The notes beneath the pieces are model-generated. The model made no database searches, was not told the DNA's origin, and was given only the letters and a program-made list of their open reading frames with translations. A program made the position numbers and the translations under genes. Positions 17,588 through 25,898 of a stretch of 64,000 bases of DNA are shown piece after piece (the stretch's first letter is position 1; each line of letters starts with the position of its first letter). Where the stretch lies: the NCBI RefSeq assembly GCF_037963145.1, contig NZ_CP150144.1, forward strand, positions 1,426,001 to 1,490,000. The letters are read 5' to 3'. The DNA is from Oceanobacillus sp. FSL K6-2867. Lineage in GTDB: Bacteria; Bacillota; Bacilli; Bacillales; Amphibacillaceae.

Positions 17588-17625
17588 AAAAAAAGAATCC
17601 CCTAATCAAATGACTAAATGAGATT
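17588..17625 (-). terminator. Terminator after the marR gene
   Basis: Minus-strand GAATCTC and GGGATTC stem followed by TTTTTTT, just after the regulator stop at 17644. Confidence 0.8.
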
Positions 17626-17643
17626 CATTGGACAAATCCAGTA

Positions 17644-18099
17644 TCAAATTTTTTTAATCGTCGTTCCCAGCTTCTTTAATAGTTCAATTGCAGTCTCTTT
17701 TTCTTCATCGCTTAAACCATTCATAATCATTTTTATGTTATCCCAATGTGTTGGGAAGATCGTGCTTAATAATTCTCTTCCTTGATTGCTTATCCTTGCA
17801 TATGTGACACGTCCATCATCGGGACTGGCTTCACGAATAAGATATCCTTTTTTTTCAAGCTTATTGACGATATATGTTATACTGCCGCTTGTCATTAGAA
17901 TCTTATCGCCTATTTTTTGGAGCGGCTGTTTTCCGCGATGAAAAAGCAGCTCTAATACTGCAAAATCTGTTAAGTTCAATCCTTTTGATTTAATATCCAT
18001 TTCGGCTTGTTCCATAATAGCTCGATAAGCCTTTGCCAACACAACAAAAAGCTTCAGTGATGAATCTTGTTTCTTTGCAATTAATGTTTCCTCAGTCAA
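17644..18099 (-). CDS. MarR family transcriptional regulator (YkvE/MhqR-like)
   Basis: This is a winged-helix dimeric repressor. NLTDFAVLELLFHRGKQPLQ, KIGDKILMTSGSITYIVNKLEKKG (recognition helix) and SPDDGRVTYARI (wing) closely follow B. subtilis YkvE (MhqR), the quinone-responsive repressor. The frame opens at 18165 (ATG, GAGG), but a TTG at 18099 has GAAGGG at good spacing and gives the shorter family-like N-terminus; the choice is uncertain. It is divergent from phnD, and an inverted repeat at 18259-18286 in between is its best candidate operator. Confidence 0.85.
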   Translation of the reverse strand: MTEETLIAKKQDSSLKLFVVLAKAYRAIMEQAEMDIKSKGLNLTDFAVLELLFHRGKQPLQKIGDKILMTSGSITYIVNKLEKKGYLIREASPDDGRVTYARISNQGRELLSTIFPTHWDNIKMIMNGLSDEEKETAIELLKKLGTTIKKI

Positions 18100-18258
18100 A
18101 ATATTCCCTTCTCTCATTATATTAATTATCTTCTCTAAGTGCATGCCTGCATCTAGCTTTTTCATTTGATTAAAGCCTCTATTTCTTATCGGCTCTATTC
18201 ATACGAACTTTAATCAATTAATGTTTCAAAATAAATAATAAAAATCTGAACTTTCCAT

Positions 18259-18286
18259 ATTAATTCACATGCTTATATGAATTAAT
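18259..18286. promoter_or_regulatory. Inverted repeat between marR and phnD (candidate operator)
   Basis: ATTAATTCA (18259-18267) and TGAATTAAT (18278-18286) form a perfect 9-bp inverted repeat with a 10-nt spacer. It ends 3 nt before the -35 of the phnD promoter. The size and symmetry suit a MarR dimer. Confidence 0.55.
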
Positions 18287-18289
18287 ATT

Positions 18290-18318
18290 TTGACAATATA
18301 GGTCTAAAGATTTGTAAA
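18290..18318 (+). promoter_or_regulatory. Promoter of phnD
   Basis: TTGACA (18290-18295) and TGTAAA (18313-18318) are 17 nt apart. It lies about 95 nt before the phnD start, next to the inverted repeat. No convincing Pho box (tandem TTAACA-like hexamers 11 nt apart) was seen. Confidence 0.6.
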
Positions 18319-18414
18319 TAATGTGTAAAATTCCAAATTCTGACTAGCTTTTTATATTAGATTATTATTTAATAGAAATGTAACAAAATTTTTACGATAC
18401 ATAGGAGGGTCTAC

Positions 18415-19365
18415 ATGAAAAAACTTTATAGCTTGTTGCTTGTTCTTGCATTAGCATTAGTTCTGGCAGCTTGCGGAAGCTCAAATGATTCAAATACAGA
18501 TACAGAATCAGGCAGCAATGGTGATGATTCAGCAAGCGGAGAAGGCATGATTCCAGATACTTTGGTAATGGGATTTGTTCCATCCCAGGATTCGGATACA
18601 ATTGCTAATACCATTGAACCATTAGCAGAGCGTTTAGGTGAAGAGTTAGGGATCGAAGTCAAAGGTGAAGTGATGACGAACTATAATGCTTTAGTTGAAG
18701 CAATGGGAGCAAACCAGGTACATATCGGTTTTATTCCTGCATTCGGTTATGTTTTAGCTAACGAGCAATATGATGTTGAAGTTATTTTAAAATCTATTCG
18801 CTATGGATCAGGCACGTATAAAGCACAATATGTAGTCCATAAAGATTCGGGCATTGAAAGTCTTAAGGATTTAGAAGGAAAAGTCTGGGCATATGCTGAC
18901 CAAGGATCCACATCTGGATACCTGTTCCCAGCAAATCAATTAATGGAAGAATTCGGCTATGATACCGCAGCTGAATTAGAAAGTGATTTCTTCAGCGGCA
19001 CCGTTCAAAGCGGCGGACATGATAATGCGGCAATTGCAGTGCTAGAAGGGGACGCAGATGTTGCAACTACCTTTGATGATGTACGTACAGAGCTTGAAGA
19101 AGAATATCCAACTGTAATGGATGATCTTAAAGTTCTTGGCTATACAGAGGAAATTCCAAATGATACGATTTCCGTGACTAAAGAGTTAGACCCAGAATTT
19201 GTTCAGAAAATTAAAGATACCTTCTTATCCTTTAACGAGGACCCAGAAATGATTGAAATTATGAATGAAGTATATAACTGGGATGAAATCGACGAAGCAA
19301 CAGACGAAGAATATCAAGTTGTAAAAGATACGTACCAAAAGTTCAAAGATAATATCGAGCTTTAA
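18415..19365 (+). CDS. phnD: Phosphate/phosphite/phosphonate ABC transporter substrate-binding lipoprotein
   Basis: This PhnD-type solute receptor is anchored to the membrane by a lipobox (LVLAACGSS, about residues 17-22). Family motifs are visible: VMGFVPSQDSDTI at the mature start, MTNYNALVEAMGANQVHIGF, SGIESLKDLEGKVWAYAD and GSTSGYLFP, where backbone and serine groups contact the phosphorus group. A perfect AGGAGGG precedes the ATG. It leads phnC-phnE1-phnE2. There is no C-P lyase or phosphonatase nearby, so the ligand may be phosphate ester, phosphite or a phosphonate. Confidence 0.9.
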   Translation: MKKLYSLLLVLALALVLAACGSSNDSNTDTESGSNGDDSASGEGMIPDTLVMGFVPSQDSDTIANTIEPLAERLGEELGIEVKGEVMTNYNALVEAMGANQVHIGFIPAFGYVLANEQYDVEVILKSIRYGSGTYKAQYVVHKDSGIESLKDLEGKVWAYADQGSTSGYLFPANQLMEEFGYDTAAELESDFFSGTVQSGGHDNAAIAVLEGDADVATTFDDVRTELEEEYPTVMDDLKVLGYTEEIPNDTISVTKELDPEFVQKIKDTFLSFNEDPEMIEIMNEVYNWDEIDEATDEEYQVVKDTYQKFKDNIEL

Positions 19366-19378
19366 GAATAATTTGTTT

Positions 19379-19406
19379 AAAGGAGAGTGGACAACTCTCC
19401 TTTTTT
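19379..19406 (+). terminator. Terminator between phnD and phnC
   Basis: AAGGAGAGT and ACTCTCCTT form a perfect 9-bp stem with a 5-nt loop and TTTTTT. It probably gives more receptor mRNA than ATPase and permease mRNA. A weak -10 (TATACT, about 19440) may restart transcription before phnC. Confidence 0.85.
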
Positions 19407-19507
19407 CCACATTTCTTAATACTTTTATTTTAAAATCTAGTATACTGGCAATAAGCTTGTATATGAAATCAAGCTTCACTTTAATTATATTGGGGGAAAT
19501 ACATACG

Positions 19508-20284
19508 ATGATCGAATTTAAAGACGTTAGCCTTGTGTACCCAAACGGCACAGAAGGATTAAAAAAGATTAACGTTACTATTAACGACGGCGAATTTGTT
19601 GTTATTGTAGGGTTATCCGGCGCTGGAAAATCCACTTTTATCCGCAGTATTAACCGTTTAGTTACACCAACTTCCGGTTCTCTTCTCGTTGATAACGAGG
19701 ACATTCTGAAATATCGTGGTTCTGATATGAGAAAACTCCGCACAAAAACAGGAATGATTTTCCAAAATTACAATTTAGTAAAGCGTTCAAATGTGCTTAA
19801 AAATGTGTTAGCAGGCCGTCTTGGGCATACAGGTACATTGCGATCCATTTTTAATTTGTATAAAAAAGAAGATGTTGGATTAGCATACGAAAGCCTTCAG
19901 CGTGTAAATATCGCGGAGAAAATTTACAGTCGTGCAGATGAGTTAAGCGGTGGCCAACAACAGCGTGTCAGCATTGCCAGAGTACTTACCCAACAGCCAA
20001 AGTACATTTTAGCAGACGAGCCTGTAGCATCACTTGATCCACCAACTTCCCATCAAGTCATGACCTATTTAAAGAAAATCAACAAAGAGGATAATATTAC
20101 AACCATCGTTAACCTCCATTTTATTGATATGGCAATGGAATATGCTGATCGCATTATTGGAATGCGGGCTGGAGAGGTCGTGTTTGATGGACCTGTTTCT
20201 GAGGTTTCAGAAAGCACATTTGAAGAAATTTACGGGCGTTCGATACGTGAGGATGACTTGCGTGGGGGGGCGGGCGAATCGTGA
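19508..20284 (+). CDS. phnC: Phosphonate-type ABC transporter ATP-binding protein PhnC
   Basis: This ATPase subunit powers the PhnD/PhnE importer. Walker A GLSGAGKST, Q-loop QNYNLVKRSNVLKNVL, signature LSGGQQQRVSIARVL, Walker B ILADEPVASLDP and a switch His (NLHFIDMA) are all intact. The open frame begins at 19373, inside the upstream terminator; the ATG at 19508, with GGGGGAA upstream, gives the normal family start MIEFKDVSLVYPNG (258 aa). The stop overlaps the GTG of phnE1 by 4 nt. Confidence 0.93.
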   Translation: MIEFKDVSLVYPNGTEGLKKINVTINDGEFVVIVGLSGAGKSTFIRSINRLVTPTSGSLLVDNEDILKYRGSDMRKLRTKTGMIFQNYNLVKRSNVLKNVLAGRLGHTGTLRSIFNLYKKEDVGLAYESLQRVNIAEKIYSRADELSGGQQQRVSIARVLTQQPKYILADEPVASLDPPTSHQVMTYLKKINKEDNITTIVNLHFIDMAMEYADRIIGMRAGEVVFDGPVSEVSESTFEEIYGRSIREDDLRGGAGES

Positions 20285-21096
20285 CAAACGAAAACAATTC
20301 AGTAACTAGTAAAAAAATACCGTCCATCTATCCAGCAAAAACAAAAATGCAAGTAACGCTTATCTTTTTCATTGTGCTTGGTTTCTATTTGTTTAGTATG
20401 TCTTGGACACAGCAGCAAATGGTCGGTGGATTTAGCGGTGCATTTCGTAATGTATTTCAAGTTGTGGAGAAGTTCTTTCCTCCAAATACAGCCGTCATTT
20501 CAGCTATTTGGGGACCAATGGTAGAAACAATTCAAATGGCAATAATTGCTACAACAATCGCTGCCATACTTACAGTTCCGCTCGCTCTATTAGCAGCACA
20601 AAATGTAACAACATTTAAGCCATTATATTATGTTACACGTACATTTTTAAACATATTGCGTACAATACCTGATTTAGTTTTAGCAGTTATCTTTGTTGGT
20701 CTATTTGGAATTGGATTATTCCCTGGTATTTTAGCTCTTATTATTTTTTCATTAGGTATTTTAGCTAAGTTAATTAGTGAAACGATTGAATCGGTCGACA
20801 TGAATCCATTGGAAGCAATGCGAGCATCTGGCGGGAATGTATTTCAAGTTATTTGGTATGCTTTAATTCCGCAAGTGCTGCCACAGTATACGTCACTGGT
20901 TCTGTATGTATTTGAAATTAATATTCGTGCCTCCGTTGTATTGGGATTGGTGGGCGCAGGCGGAATTGGTTTAATTTTAAACCAGCAGCTGGGCTTCTAC
21001 AATTACCCAAATGCGATGATGATTATTATTCTTATTTTTGTCGTCGTTATCGTTATTGAATATATTAGTACGAAAATAAGGGAGGCATTGTTATAA
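20281..21096 (+). CDS. phnE: Phosphonate-type ABC transporter permease PhnE (first)
   Basis: This is a membrane subunit of the PhnDCE importer: 271 aa with about six helices and the EAA loop (VDMNPLEAMRASGGNVFQVIWY) that docks on the ATPase. It starts with GTG overlapping the phnC stop (GTGA). The last helices (INIRASVVLGLVGAGGIG) are the BPD_transp_1 signature. It is paired with a second PhnE, so the pore is likely a heterodimer. Confidence 0.92.
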   Translation: MTNENNSVTSKKIPSIYPAKTKMQVTLIFFIVLGFYLFSMSWTQQQMVGGFSGAFRNVFQVVEKFFPPNTAVISAIWGPMVETIQMAIIATTIAAILTVPLALLAAQNVTTFKPLYYVTRTFLNILRTIPDLVLAVIFVGLFGIGLFPGILALIIFSLGILAKLISETIESVDMNPLEAMRASGGNVFQVIWYALIPQVLPQYTSLVLYVFEINIRASVVLGLVGAGGIGLILNQQLGFYNYPNAMMIIILIFVVVIVIEYISTKIREALL

Positions 21097-21896
21097 TGAA
21101 ACATTATTCCTTACCTCCAAAACCAAAAAACTCCGTCTTTAAAAAGGTTCGGATTATTGGTATCACGATTCTAGTCATCGCTATGTATGTATGGACATTT
21201 GCCAGTATTGATATTGAATGGGGAAGAGCAATTGAACGAGCTGCAAATAATTTCTCCCGAGTGATCCCAAGGTTATTCAGTCCTGATTGGTCTGCTACTG
21301 GCGATGTAGCAATGAGTATGCTTGAAACCGTATTGATTGCATTTGCTGGTTCCTTAATGGCAGCTGTTATTGCTGTTCCATTGGCATTTTTAGCAGCACG
21401 GAATATGATGGGCGGAGTGATTGCTTCAACGATTGGAAAATGGATATTATCTGCAGTACGTGCATTTCCCGATATTATCTTAGCCATTCTATTTGTTGTA
21501 GCAGTAGGACCAAATGCATTTGCAGGGGTTCTCGCCATTGCAATCGGCTCAACCGGGATGCTTGGAAAGATGTTCTCTGAAATTATTGAATCCATTGATA
21601 TGAATGTTGTTGAGGCAATGGAAGCAAGTGGTGCAAACAAGCTGCAGATTCTATTTTATGGCGTGCTTCCGCAGATTACACCAGAGTTCATATCCTATGC
21701 AATCTATCGATTCGAGGTAGACATTCGTGCCTCATCAATTCTCGGTATCGTTGGTGCGGGTGGTATTGGTACCATGATTATCTTTGCATCCAGCAATCGA
21801 AACTGGAATGAGATGGGAACCATTTTACTTGCAATTATTATCGTCGTAACAATCATCGACTTTGTTTCAGCCAAAATTAGACGTAAAATTGTTTAA
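21096..21896 (+). CDS. phnE: Phosphonate-type ABC transporter permease PhnE (second)
   Basis: This is the second permease subunit, 266 aa, overlapping the first by one base (TAATG). The EAA loop is IDMNVVEAMEASGANKLQILFY and the closing signature is DIRASSILGIVGAGGIG. The two permeases are clear paralogues, with the same order of helices and EAA loop, as in other Gram-positive phnDCE1E2 operons. A GC-rich hairpin with a weak U-tract follows. Confidence 0.92.
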   Translation: MKHYSLPPKPKNSVFKKVRIIGITILVIAMYVWTFASIDIEWGRAIERAANNFSRVIPRLFSPDWSATGDVAMSMLETVLIAFAGSLMAAVIAVPLAFLAARNMMGGVIASTIGKWILSAVRAFPDIILAILFVVAVGPNAFAGVLAIAIGSTGMLGKMFSEIIESIDMNVVEAMEASGANKLQILFYGVLPQITPEFISYAIYRFEVDIRASSILGIVGAGGIGTMIIFASSNRNWNEMGTILLAIIIVVTIIDFVSAKIRRKIV

Positions 21897-21913
21897 CACG
21901 TTATAATTATCAT

Positions 21914-21946
21914 GATGTCCCTAAGGGTTCCTTTGGGACATCTTTA
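21914..21946 (+). terminator. Hairpin after phnE2
   Basis: GATGTCCC and GGGACATC form a perfect 8-bp stem followed by only TTTACTG. It is a weak terminator at best, so readthrough into the nucleotidase gene at 21968 is plausible. Confidence 0.5.
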
Positions 21947-21967
21947 CTGTAGGAAGGATGTTTTATT

Positions 21968-23539
21968 TTGCATACGCAATCATCAATCACGTTGCTCTAC
22001 ACAAGTGATATTCACGGAAACGCAATGCCAATTTTATACGGAACAAACGAGGAAGCTCCAATTGGTCTAGCTAAATATGCTGCCATTGTGAAACAAATTC
22101 GCCAGCAAGAAGAAAACTTAATCGTAATTGATAATGGTGATCTTATTCAGGGCACACCTTTAATGACCCATCATGTAAAAGAACATCACCATAAGGAAAA
22201 TCCGATGATTGGAATTATGAATCGAATTGGTATTGATGCTTCTGTGATTGGTAACCATGAATTTAATTTTGGTGAGAAAATACTGACAGACGCAGTCAAT
22301 CAATCTAGTTTTCCATGGCTTTCCGCAAACATTTTAAATAAAAGTACAGGAGAAACACAGTTTGGTCCACCATACATTATAAAAAACATGAAAGATGGCA
22401 TTAAAGTTGCAATTGTTGGTGTAACAACACATTATATCCCAAACTGGGAAGCTCCTGCACATATTCGCGGGCTTCAATTTGAGGATGCATTTACCACATT
22501 ACAAAGCTGGGTTAAAAAGATTCGAGAAATTGAAAAACCAGATGTACTCATCGCTTCTTACCATGGAGGATTTGAACGAGATCTTGAAACGGGTGAGCCA
22601 ACAGAGCCTTTCACAGGTGAAAATCAAGCTTACCAAATGTGCGAGCAAATTAAAGGGATTGATGTTCTCTTAACTGGGCATCAGCATCGCCAGCTTCATG
22701 ATACGCTTCATGATGTACTTATTCTCCAGCCAGGAAAAAATGGACAAGCCTATGGGAAAGTTCACCTCGCCCTAGAAAAAAAGAATGGAGAATGGGATAT
22801 TACTGAAAAGCGAGGTGCACTTCATACATTTGAAAATACAGAATCAGACAAAGAAATAATCGATTATATGCTGGATATGGAATCATCAACACAGCAGTGG
22901 CTCGATCAGCCGATTGGATTTATTGAAGGGGATATGACAATCAAGTCTCCATTTGAAGCGCGTGTTAAAAAGCATCCATTTATCCAATTTATCCAGAATG
23001 TACAAATCGTAGAAAGTGGTGTTGATATTTCGGTTACGTCACTTCTTAATAATGCATCTACCGGGTTTGGCTCTGTTGTTACAATGCGAGATATCGTATC
23101 AAACTATATGTATCCGAATACACTTGCCGTTCTTGAATTAACTGGAGAAGCGATTAAAGCCGCATTGGAAAAAAGCGCAGAATACTTCACCGTAGTTAAC
23201 AATAAGCTAGTCGTTAATCCAAGCTATATTGCTCCGAAGCCACAGCATTACAACTATGATATGTGGGAGGGCATAGAATACACTATCCACGCCTCTAATC
23301 CAGTCGGGTCACGTGTAACTGCTATTACTTATCACGGTGAACCACTGGATTACCATAGAACGTATCAAGTTGTATTAAATAATTACCGTGCTTCTGGTGG
23401 TGGTAATTACGACATGCTTAAAAATAAACCCATCATTCAAGAAATCCAAAAGGATACCGTCGAGTTGATCCGAGCGTATTTTGAAAAGCATAAAACCGTT
23501 AAAGCAAACGTGAAGGATAACTTTCGTGTGCTTGTATAA
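21968..23539 (+). CDS. Bifunctional UDP-sugar hydrolase/5'-nucleotidase family metallophosphatase (YunD-like)
   Basis: This two-domain 5'-nucleotidase of 523 aa has a metal-binding N-terminal metallophosphatase domain (YTSDIHGN, VIDNGDLIQGTPL, VIGNHEFNFG, LTGHQHRQLH) and a C-terminal substrate-specificity domain (from about residue 310; NYRASGGGNYDML binds the nucleotide base). It starts with a TTG behind AGGAAGG. No signal peptide is visible, so it should act in the cytoplasm like B. subtilis YunD. Its place right after phnE2 suggests it releases phosphate from an imported phosphoester, such as a nucleotide or cyclic nucleotide; that link is inferred. Confidence 0.88.
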   Translation: MHTQSSITLLYTSDIHGNAMPILYGTNEEAPIGLAKYAAIVKQIRQQEENLIVIDNGDLIQGTPLMTHHVKEHHHKENPMIGIMNRIGIDASVIGNHEFNFGEKILTDAVNQSSFPWLSANILNKSTGETQFGPPYIIKNMKDGIKVAIVGVTTHYIPNWEAPAHIRGLQFEDAFTTLQSWVKKIREIEKPDVLIASYHGGFERDLETGEPTEPFTGENQAYQMCEQIKGIDVLLTGHQHRQLHDTLHDVLILQPGKNGQAYGKVHLALEKKNGEWDITEKRGALHTFENTESDKEIIDYMLDMESSTQQWLDQPIGFIEGDMTIKSPFEARVKKHPFIQFIQNVQIVESGVDISVTSLLNNASTGFGSVVTMRDIVSNYMYPNTLAVLELTGEAIKAALEKSAEYFTVVNNKLVVNPSYIAPKPQHYNYDMWEGIEYTIHASNPVGSRVTAITYHGEPLDYHRTYQVVLNNYRASGGGNYDMLKNKPIIQEIQKDTVELIRAYFEKHKTVKANVKDNFRVLV

Positions 23540-23577
23540 CTAACTACTCTCTTAAGGAAAATGGAGTGTATAGGGGT

Positions 23578-23745
23578 AGTGCTTATCATTCACCGTTTGG
23601 TGCTATTTCGGTTGGGGATGGTGCTGTTTTTCGCAGTGATAGTGCTATTTCGGAAGGGGATGGTGTTATTTTTCATCGATTTGGTGCTATTTCACGCGGG
23701 GATGATGCTATTTCGGCATGGAATGGTGTTATTTTTAGCTTGTAC
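23578..23745 (+). repeat. Array of eight 21-bp tandem repeats
   Basis: Units of exactly 21 bp run end to end, with consensus near GGTGCTATTTCGNNNGGGGAT. The first unit is degenerate and seven are clearer, and they alternate between TATTTCGG and TRTTTTTC forms. Two plus-strand frames are open throughout: one would encode heptads like GAISVGD, the other VLF-ending heptads. Neither frame has a ribosome site or family resemblance, so I read it as non-coding repeat DNA in the gap between convergent genes. Confidence 0.85.
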
Positions 23746-23786
23746 AATCCAATGCAAAGCACCTGTGCTAAGACAGGCGTTTTGCA

Positions 23787-24494
23787 TCAATCATCAATTT
23801 CCAAGTCCATGAATAGAATTTCTCCTGTATAGGCATCGATCTCTATCTCTGCTTCATTTTCCCCATCTTCTATTTCAATCTCATAGATAAGACGATCATC
23901 ATCATCGTCCAGTTCAATTCCTTCTATCGTTCCTGAAAACTCAGCTAAGGCAATACTCCGTGCTTTATCCATTCCAATTACTGCTTTTTTTCCCTGCTGT
24001 TGCTTTGATTCAGGCTCAGATTCATTAGTTGCATCAGTTGACTTTACAACTGCTTTTTCGGAATCTGGTTTTGAATCTTCGCCCGTGTCGCTGTTCTGTT
24101 GATTTACCGATTGTTTTTCTTTTTCTTTTATAGTAATTTCATTTTTATCTTGCTTTTTCTGCTTATTTGCGGTTGATTTAACATCCCTATCAGCCTCTTG
24201 CTTATTTGCCTCCGACTTTTCAGTTAAATCCAATACCTCTCCCGTATTACCATCAATTAACAGATCATATTTCTGACTATCTATTTCTAGCTTTACTTCA
24301 TAAACTGGACTTTTTGATTCGTCATCCAAGCCTACTTCTGTAATTTTTCCTGGGTATTGACCTTCCACCTGTGTCATAACATCTTTTCTGGTAAGGTTAG
24401 GCTCAGCTTTTACAATAAGTGAATGCGAAATGCCAAGCCCCAGGATTGTAACCGTGATAATCGCACTTAGCAGAATAGTAAGCTTTTTCCTCAT
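23787..24494 (-). CDS. PepSY-domain membrane-anchored protein (third of three)
   Basis: An N-terminal signal anchor (about residues 4-27) is followed by a PepSY domain (VMTQVEGQYPGKITEVGLD to DGNTGEVLDLTE), a long charged Lys/Gln/Glu-rich linker, and a second PepSY domain (ARSIALAEFSGTIEGIELD to DAYTGEILFMD). PepSY domains act as extracellular regulators or inhibitors of proteases. The linker is longer than in the other two copies. It has a good ribosome site (GGGGGGAGAG) and lies 32 nt after the second copy, so they form a unit. No terminator is evident before the repeat array. Confidence 0.85.
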   Translation of the reverse strand: MRKKLTILLSAIITVTILGLGISHSLIVKAEPNLTRKDVMTQVEGQYPGKITEVGLDDESKSPVYEVKLEIDSQKYDLLIDGNTGEVLDLTEKSEANKQEADRDVKSTANKQKKQDKNEITIKEKEKQSVNQQNSDTGEDSKPDSEKAVVKSTDATNESEPESKQQQGKKAVIGMDKARSIALAEFSGTIEGIELDDDDDRLIYEIEIEDGENEAEIEIDAYTGEILFMDLEIDD

Positions 24495-24526
24495 TGCACT
24501 CTCCCCCCTTTTTTAGACCTGCTTTA

Positions 24527-25069
24527 TCAATCATCCTCTGTATCAATTTCCATTTCTAAAATCTCTCCGGTTAATGCATCAATTTCAAATTCAGCCTCTT
24601 TGTCGCCATTTCTTATTTCCATTTCATATACGAAACGTCCGTCATCCTCATCTAGCTCAAACTCTTTGATTGTTCCATCGAATTCTTTCAATGCAATTTC
24701 TCTTGCTTGTTGATCTCCAATTAAATTCTCAACGGATTTATCCTGTACTGCTGTACTTTCACTTTCATTCTTTTTGTTAACATTTGTCTCTTTTTGCTTC
24801 TCGTTTAAAACTTCACCTGTATCGCCGTCTAATTTCAATTCATATTCTACACCATCACTTTGAATCTCAACTTCATATACAGCTTTATTACCTTTCTTAT
24901 CAACTTCCAACTCTGTTACCGTTCCTGGATATTGATTTTGAATCAAATCACTGATTTCTTCTGAAGATAGCGTTGGGTTTGCTTGTGCTGCATCTGAATG
25001 GTAAACACCCATCCCGATAACTGCTGCCGCTGTAACAGTACCAATTGCAATACCTAATTTCTTTTTCAT
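24527..25069 (-). CDS. PepSY-domain membrane-anchored protein (second of three)
   Basis: A 180-aa paralogue of its neighbours: N-terminal membrane anchor (about 5-27), PepSY domain 1 (ISDLIQNQYPGTVTELEVD to LDGDTGEVLN), short linker, PepSY domain 2 (AREIALKEFDGTIKEFELD to IDALTGEILEME) and an acidic tail. The Shine-Dalgarno AAGGAGGA is strong. The strong terminator at 25191-25224 lies upstream, so this gene either relies on readthrough or has its own promoter in 25070-25190, where I see no clear one. Confidence 0.86.
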   Translation of the reverse strand: MKKKLGIAIGTVTAAAVIGMGVYHSDAAQANPTLSSEEISDLIQNQYPGTVTELEVDKKGNKAVYEVEIQSDGVEYELKLDGDTGEVLNEKQKETNVNKKNESESTAVQDKSVENLIGDQQAREIALKEFDGTIKEFELDEDDGRFVYEMEIRNGDKEAEFEIDALTGEILEMEIDTEDD

Positions 25070-25190
25070 TTGTAATTCCTCCTTGTTTTCTTGTTACCTT
25101 TATCTTAAACAGGTGGAATGAAAGTGGGCTGTGAATAAGATTAGAATTTGATGAGAAAAAATAAAGTTTTTATCAGAGGATGTTCCTACT

Positions 25191-25224
25191 AAAAAAGACT
25201 GGCAGCTTTCAATTGCTGCCAGTC
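25191..25224 (-). terminator. Terminator after the first PepSY gene
   Basis: Minus-strand GACTGGCAGC and GCTGCCAGTC form a perfect 10-bp stem with an 8-nt loop followed by TTTTTT. It sits between PepSY copies one and two, splitting the cluster. Confidence 0.92.
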
Positions 25225-25226
25225 GT

Positions 25227-25832
25227 CTAATCATCAATATCAATGTCTAAGACTAAAATTTCCCCTGTGTAGGCATCGATTTCAACCGTTGCCTCATCGT
25301 CACCGTTCTCGATTTCTATTTCATAAATTTTTCTTCCATCATCCTCATCTAACTCTAGATCTACGACGGTTCCAGCAAATTCTTTAAGCGCAATTTCTTT
25401 AGCTGCATCTTGAGTTAGCATTGCATTGGATGCATCGTTTTCCTTATTCTCTTCCGTTTGTTCAGGTTCATCCGTGTTAGGTTCTTTATTTGAATCGTTC
25501 TCTTCTGCTTGATTATTATTGGATTGTTCGCTGTTTTCAGTTGCTGCTTCACCTCGTATTTCTAAGTCAATCACTTCACCAGTATCCCCATCTAGTGTAA
25601 CAGTATAGTTGCTGTCTTTATTTTCAATTCCCACTTTATAAATTGCACCGGCTTCATTCTTTTCTAGATCAGTTGTTGTTATTGTTCCTGGATATTGCTC
25701 TTGAACAAGTTTTTCAACTTGTTCCTTCGACAATTCCGGCTCGGAGGATGATGCCCCAGATTGATAAATTCCAAATCCTAAAGCAAGTACTCCAACTAGA
25801 CATGCTCCAGCAATAATTAGCTTTTTCTTCAC
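25227..25832 (-). CDS. PepSY-domain membrane-anchored protein (first of three, YkoI-like)
   Basis: The 201-aa protein lies closest to the two-component genes: GTG start behind AAGGAG, signal anchor (about 4-24), PepSY 1 (VEKLVQEQYPGTITTTDLE to LDGDTGEVIDLE), an Asn/Glu-rich linker, PepSY 2 (AKEIALKEFAGTVVDLELD to DAYTGEILVLDID). The response regulator-kinase-PepSY arrangement mirrors B. subtilis ykoG-ykoH-ykoI. It probably acts outside the membrane on a signal or protease linked to the kinase; that role is inferred. Confidence 0.87.
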   Translation of the reverse strand: MKKKLIIAGACLVGVLALGFGIYQSGASSSEPELSKEQVEKLVQEQYPGTITTTDLEKNEAGAIYKVGIENKDSNYTVTLDGDTGEVIDLEIRGEAATENSEQSNNNQAEENDSNKEPNTDEPEQTEENKENDASNAMLTQDAAKEIALKEFAGTVVDLELDEDDGRKIYEIEIENGDDEATVEIDAYTGEILVLDIDIDD

Positions 25833-25898
25833 AAATTCACTTCTCCTTCTCGTTACATTATCAATTTCAATATTATGGAGTGATGAGATTTAACTAAG

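Noticed and set aside
18290..18400. A Pho box upstream of phnD
   Set aside because: Only scattered TT(A/T)ACA-like words occur, without the 11-nt tandem spacing needed for PhoP.
19373..19507. N-terminal extension of PhnC by 45 residues
   Set aside because: The stretch contains the phnD terminator; the ATG at 19508 has a ribosome site and gives the normal ATPase start.
23578..23745. Tandem repeat array as a CRISPR or as two small coding genes
   Set aside because: Units are directly adjacent with no spacers, and no cas genes are near. The two overlapping open frames result from the 21-bp period; neither has a ribosome site or a recognisable protein.
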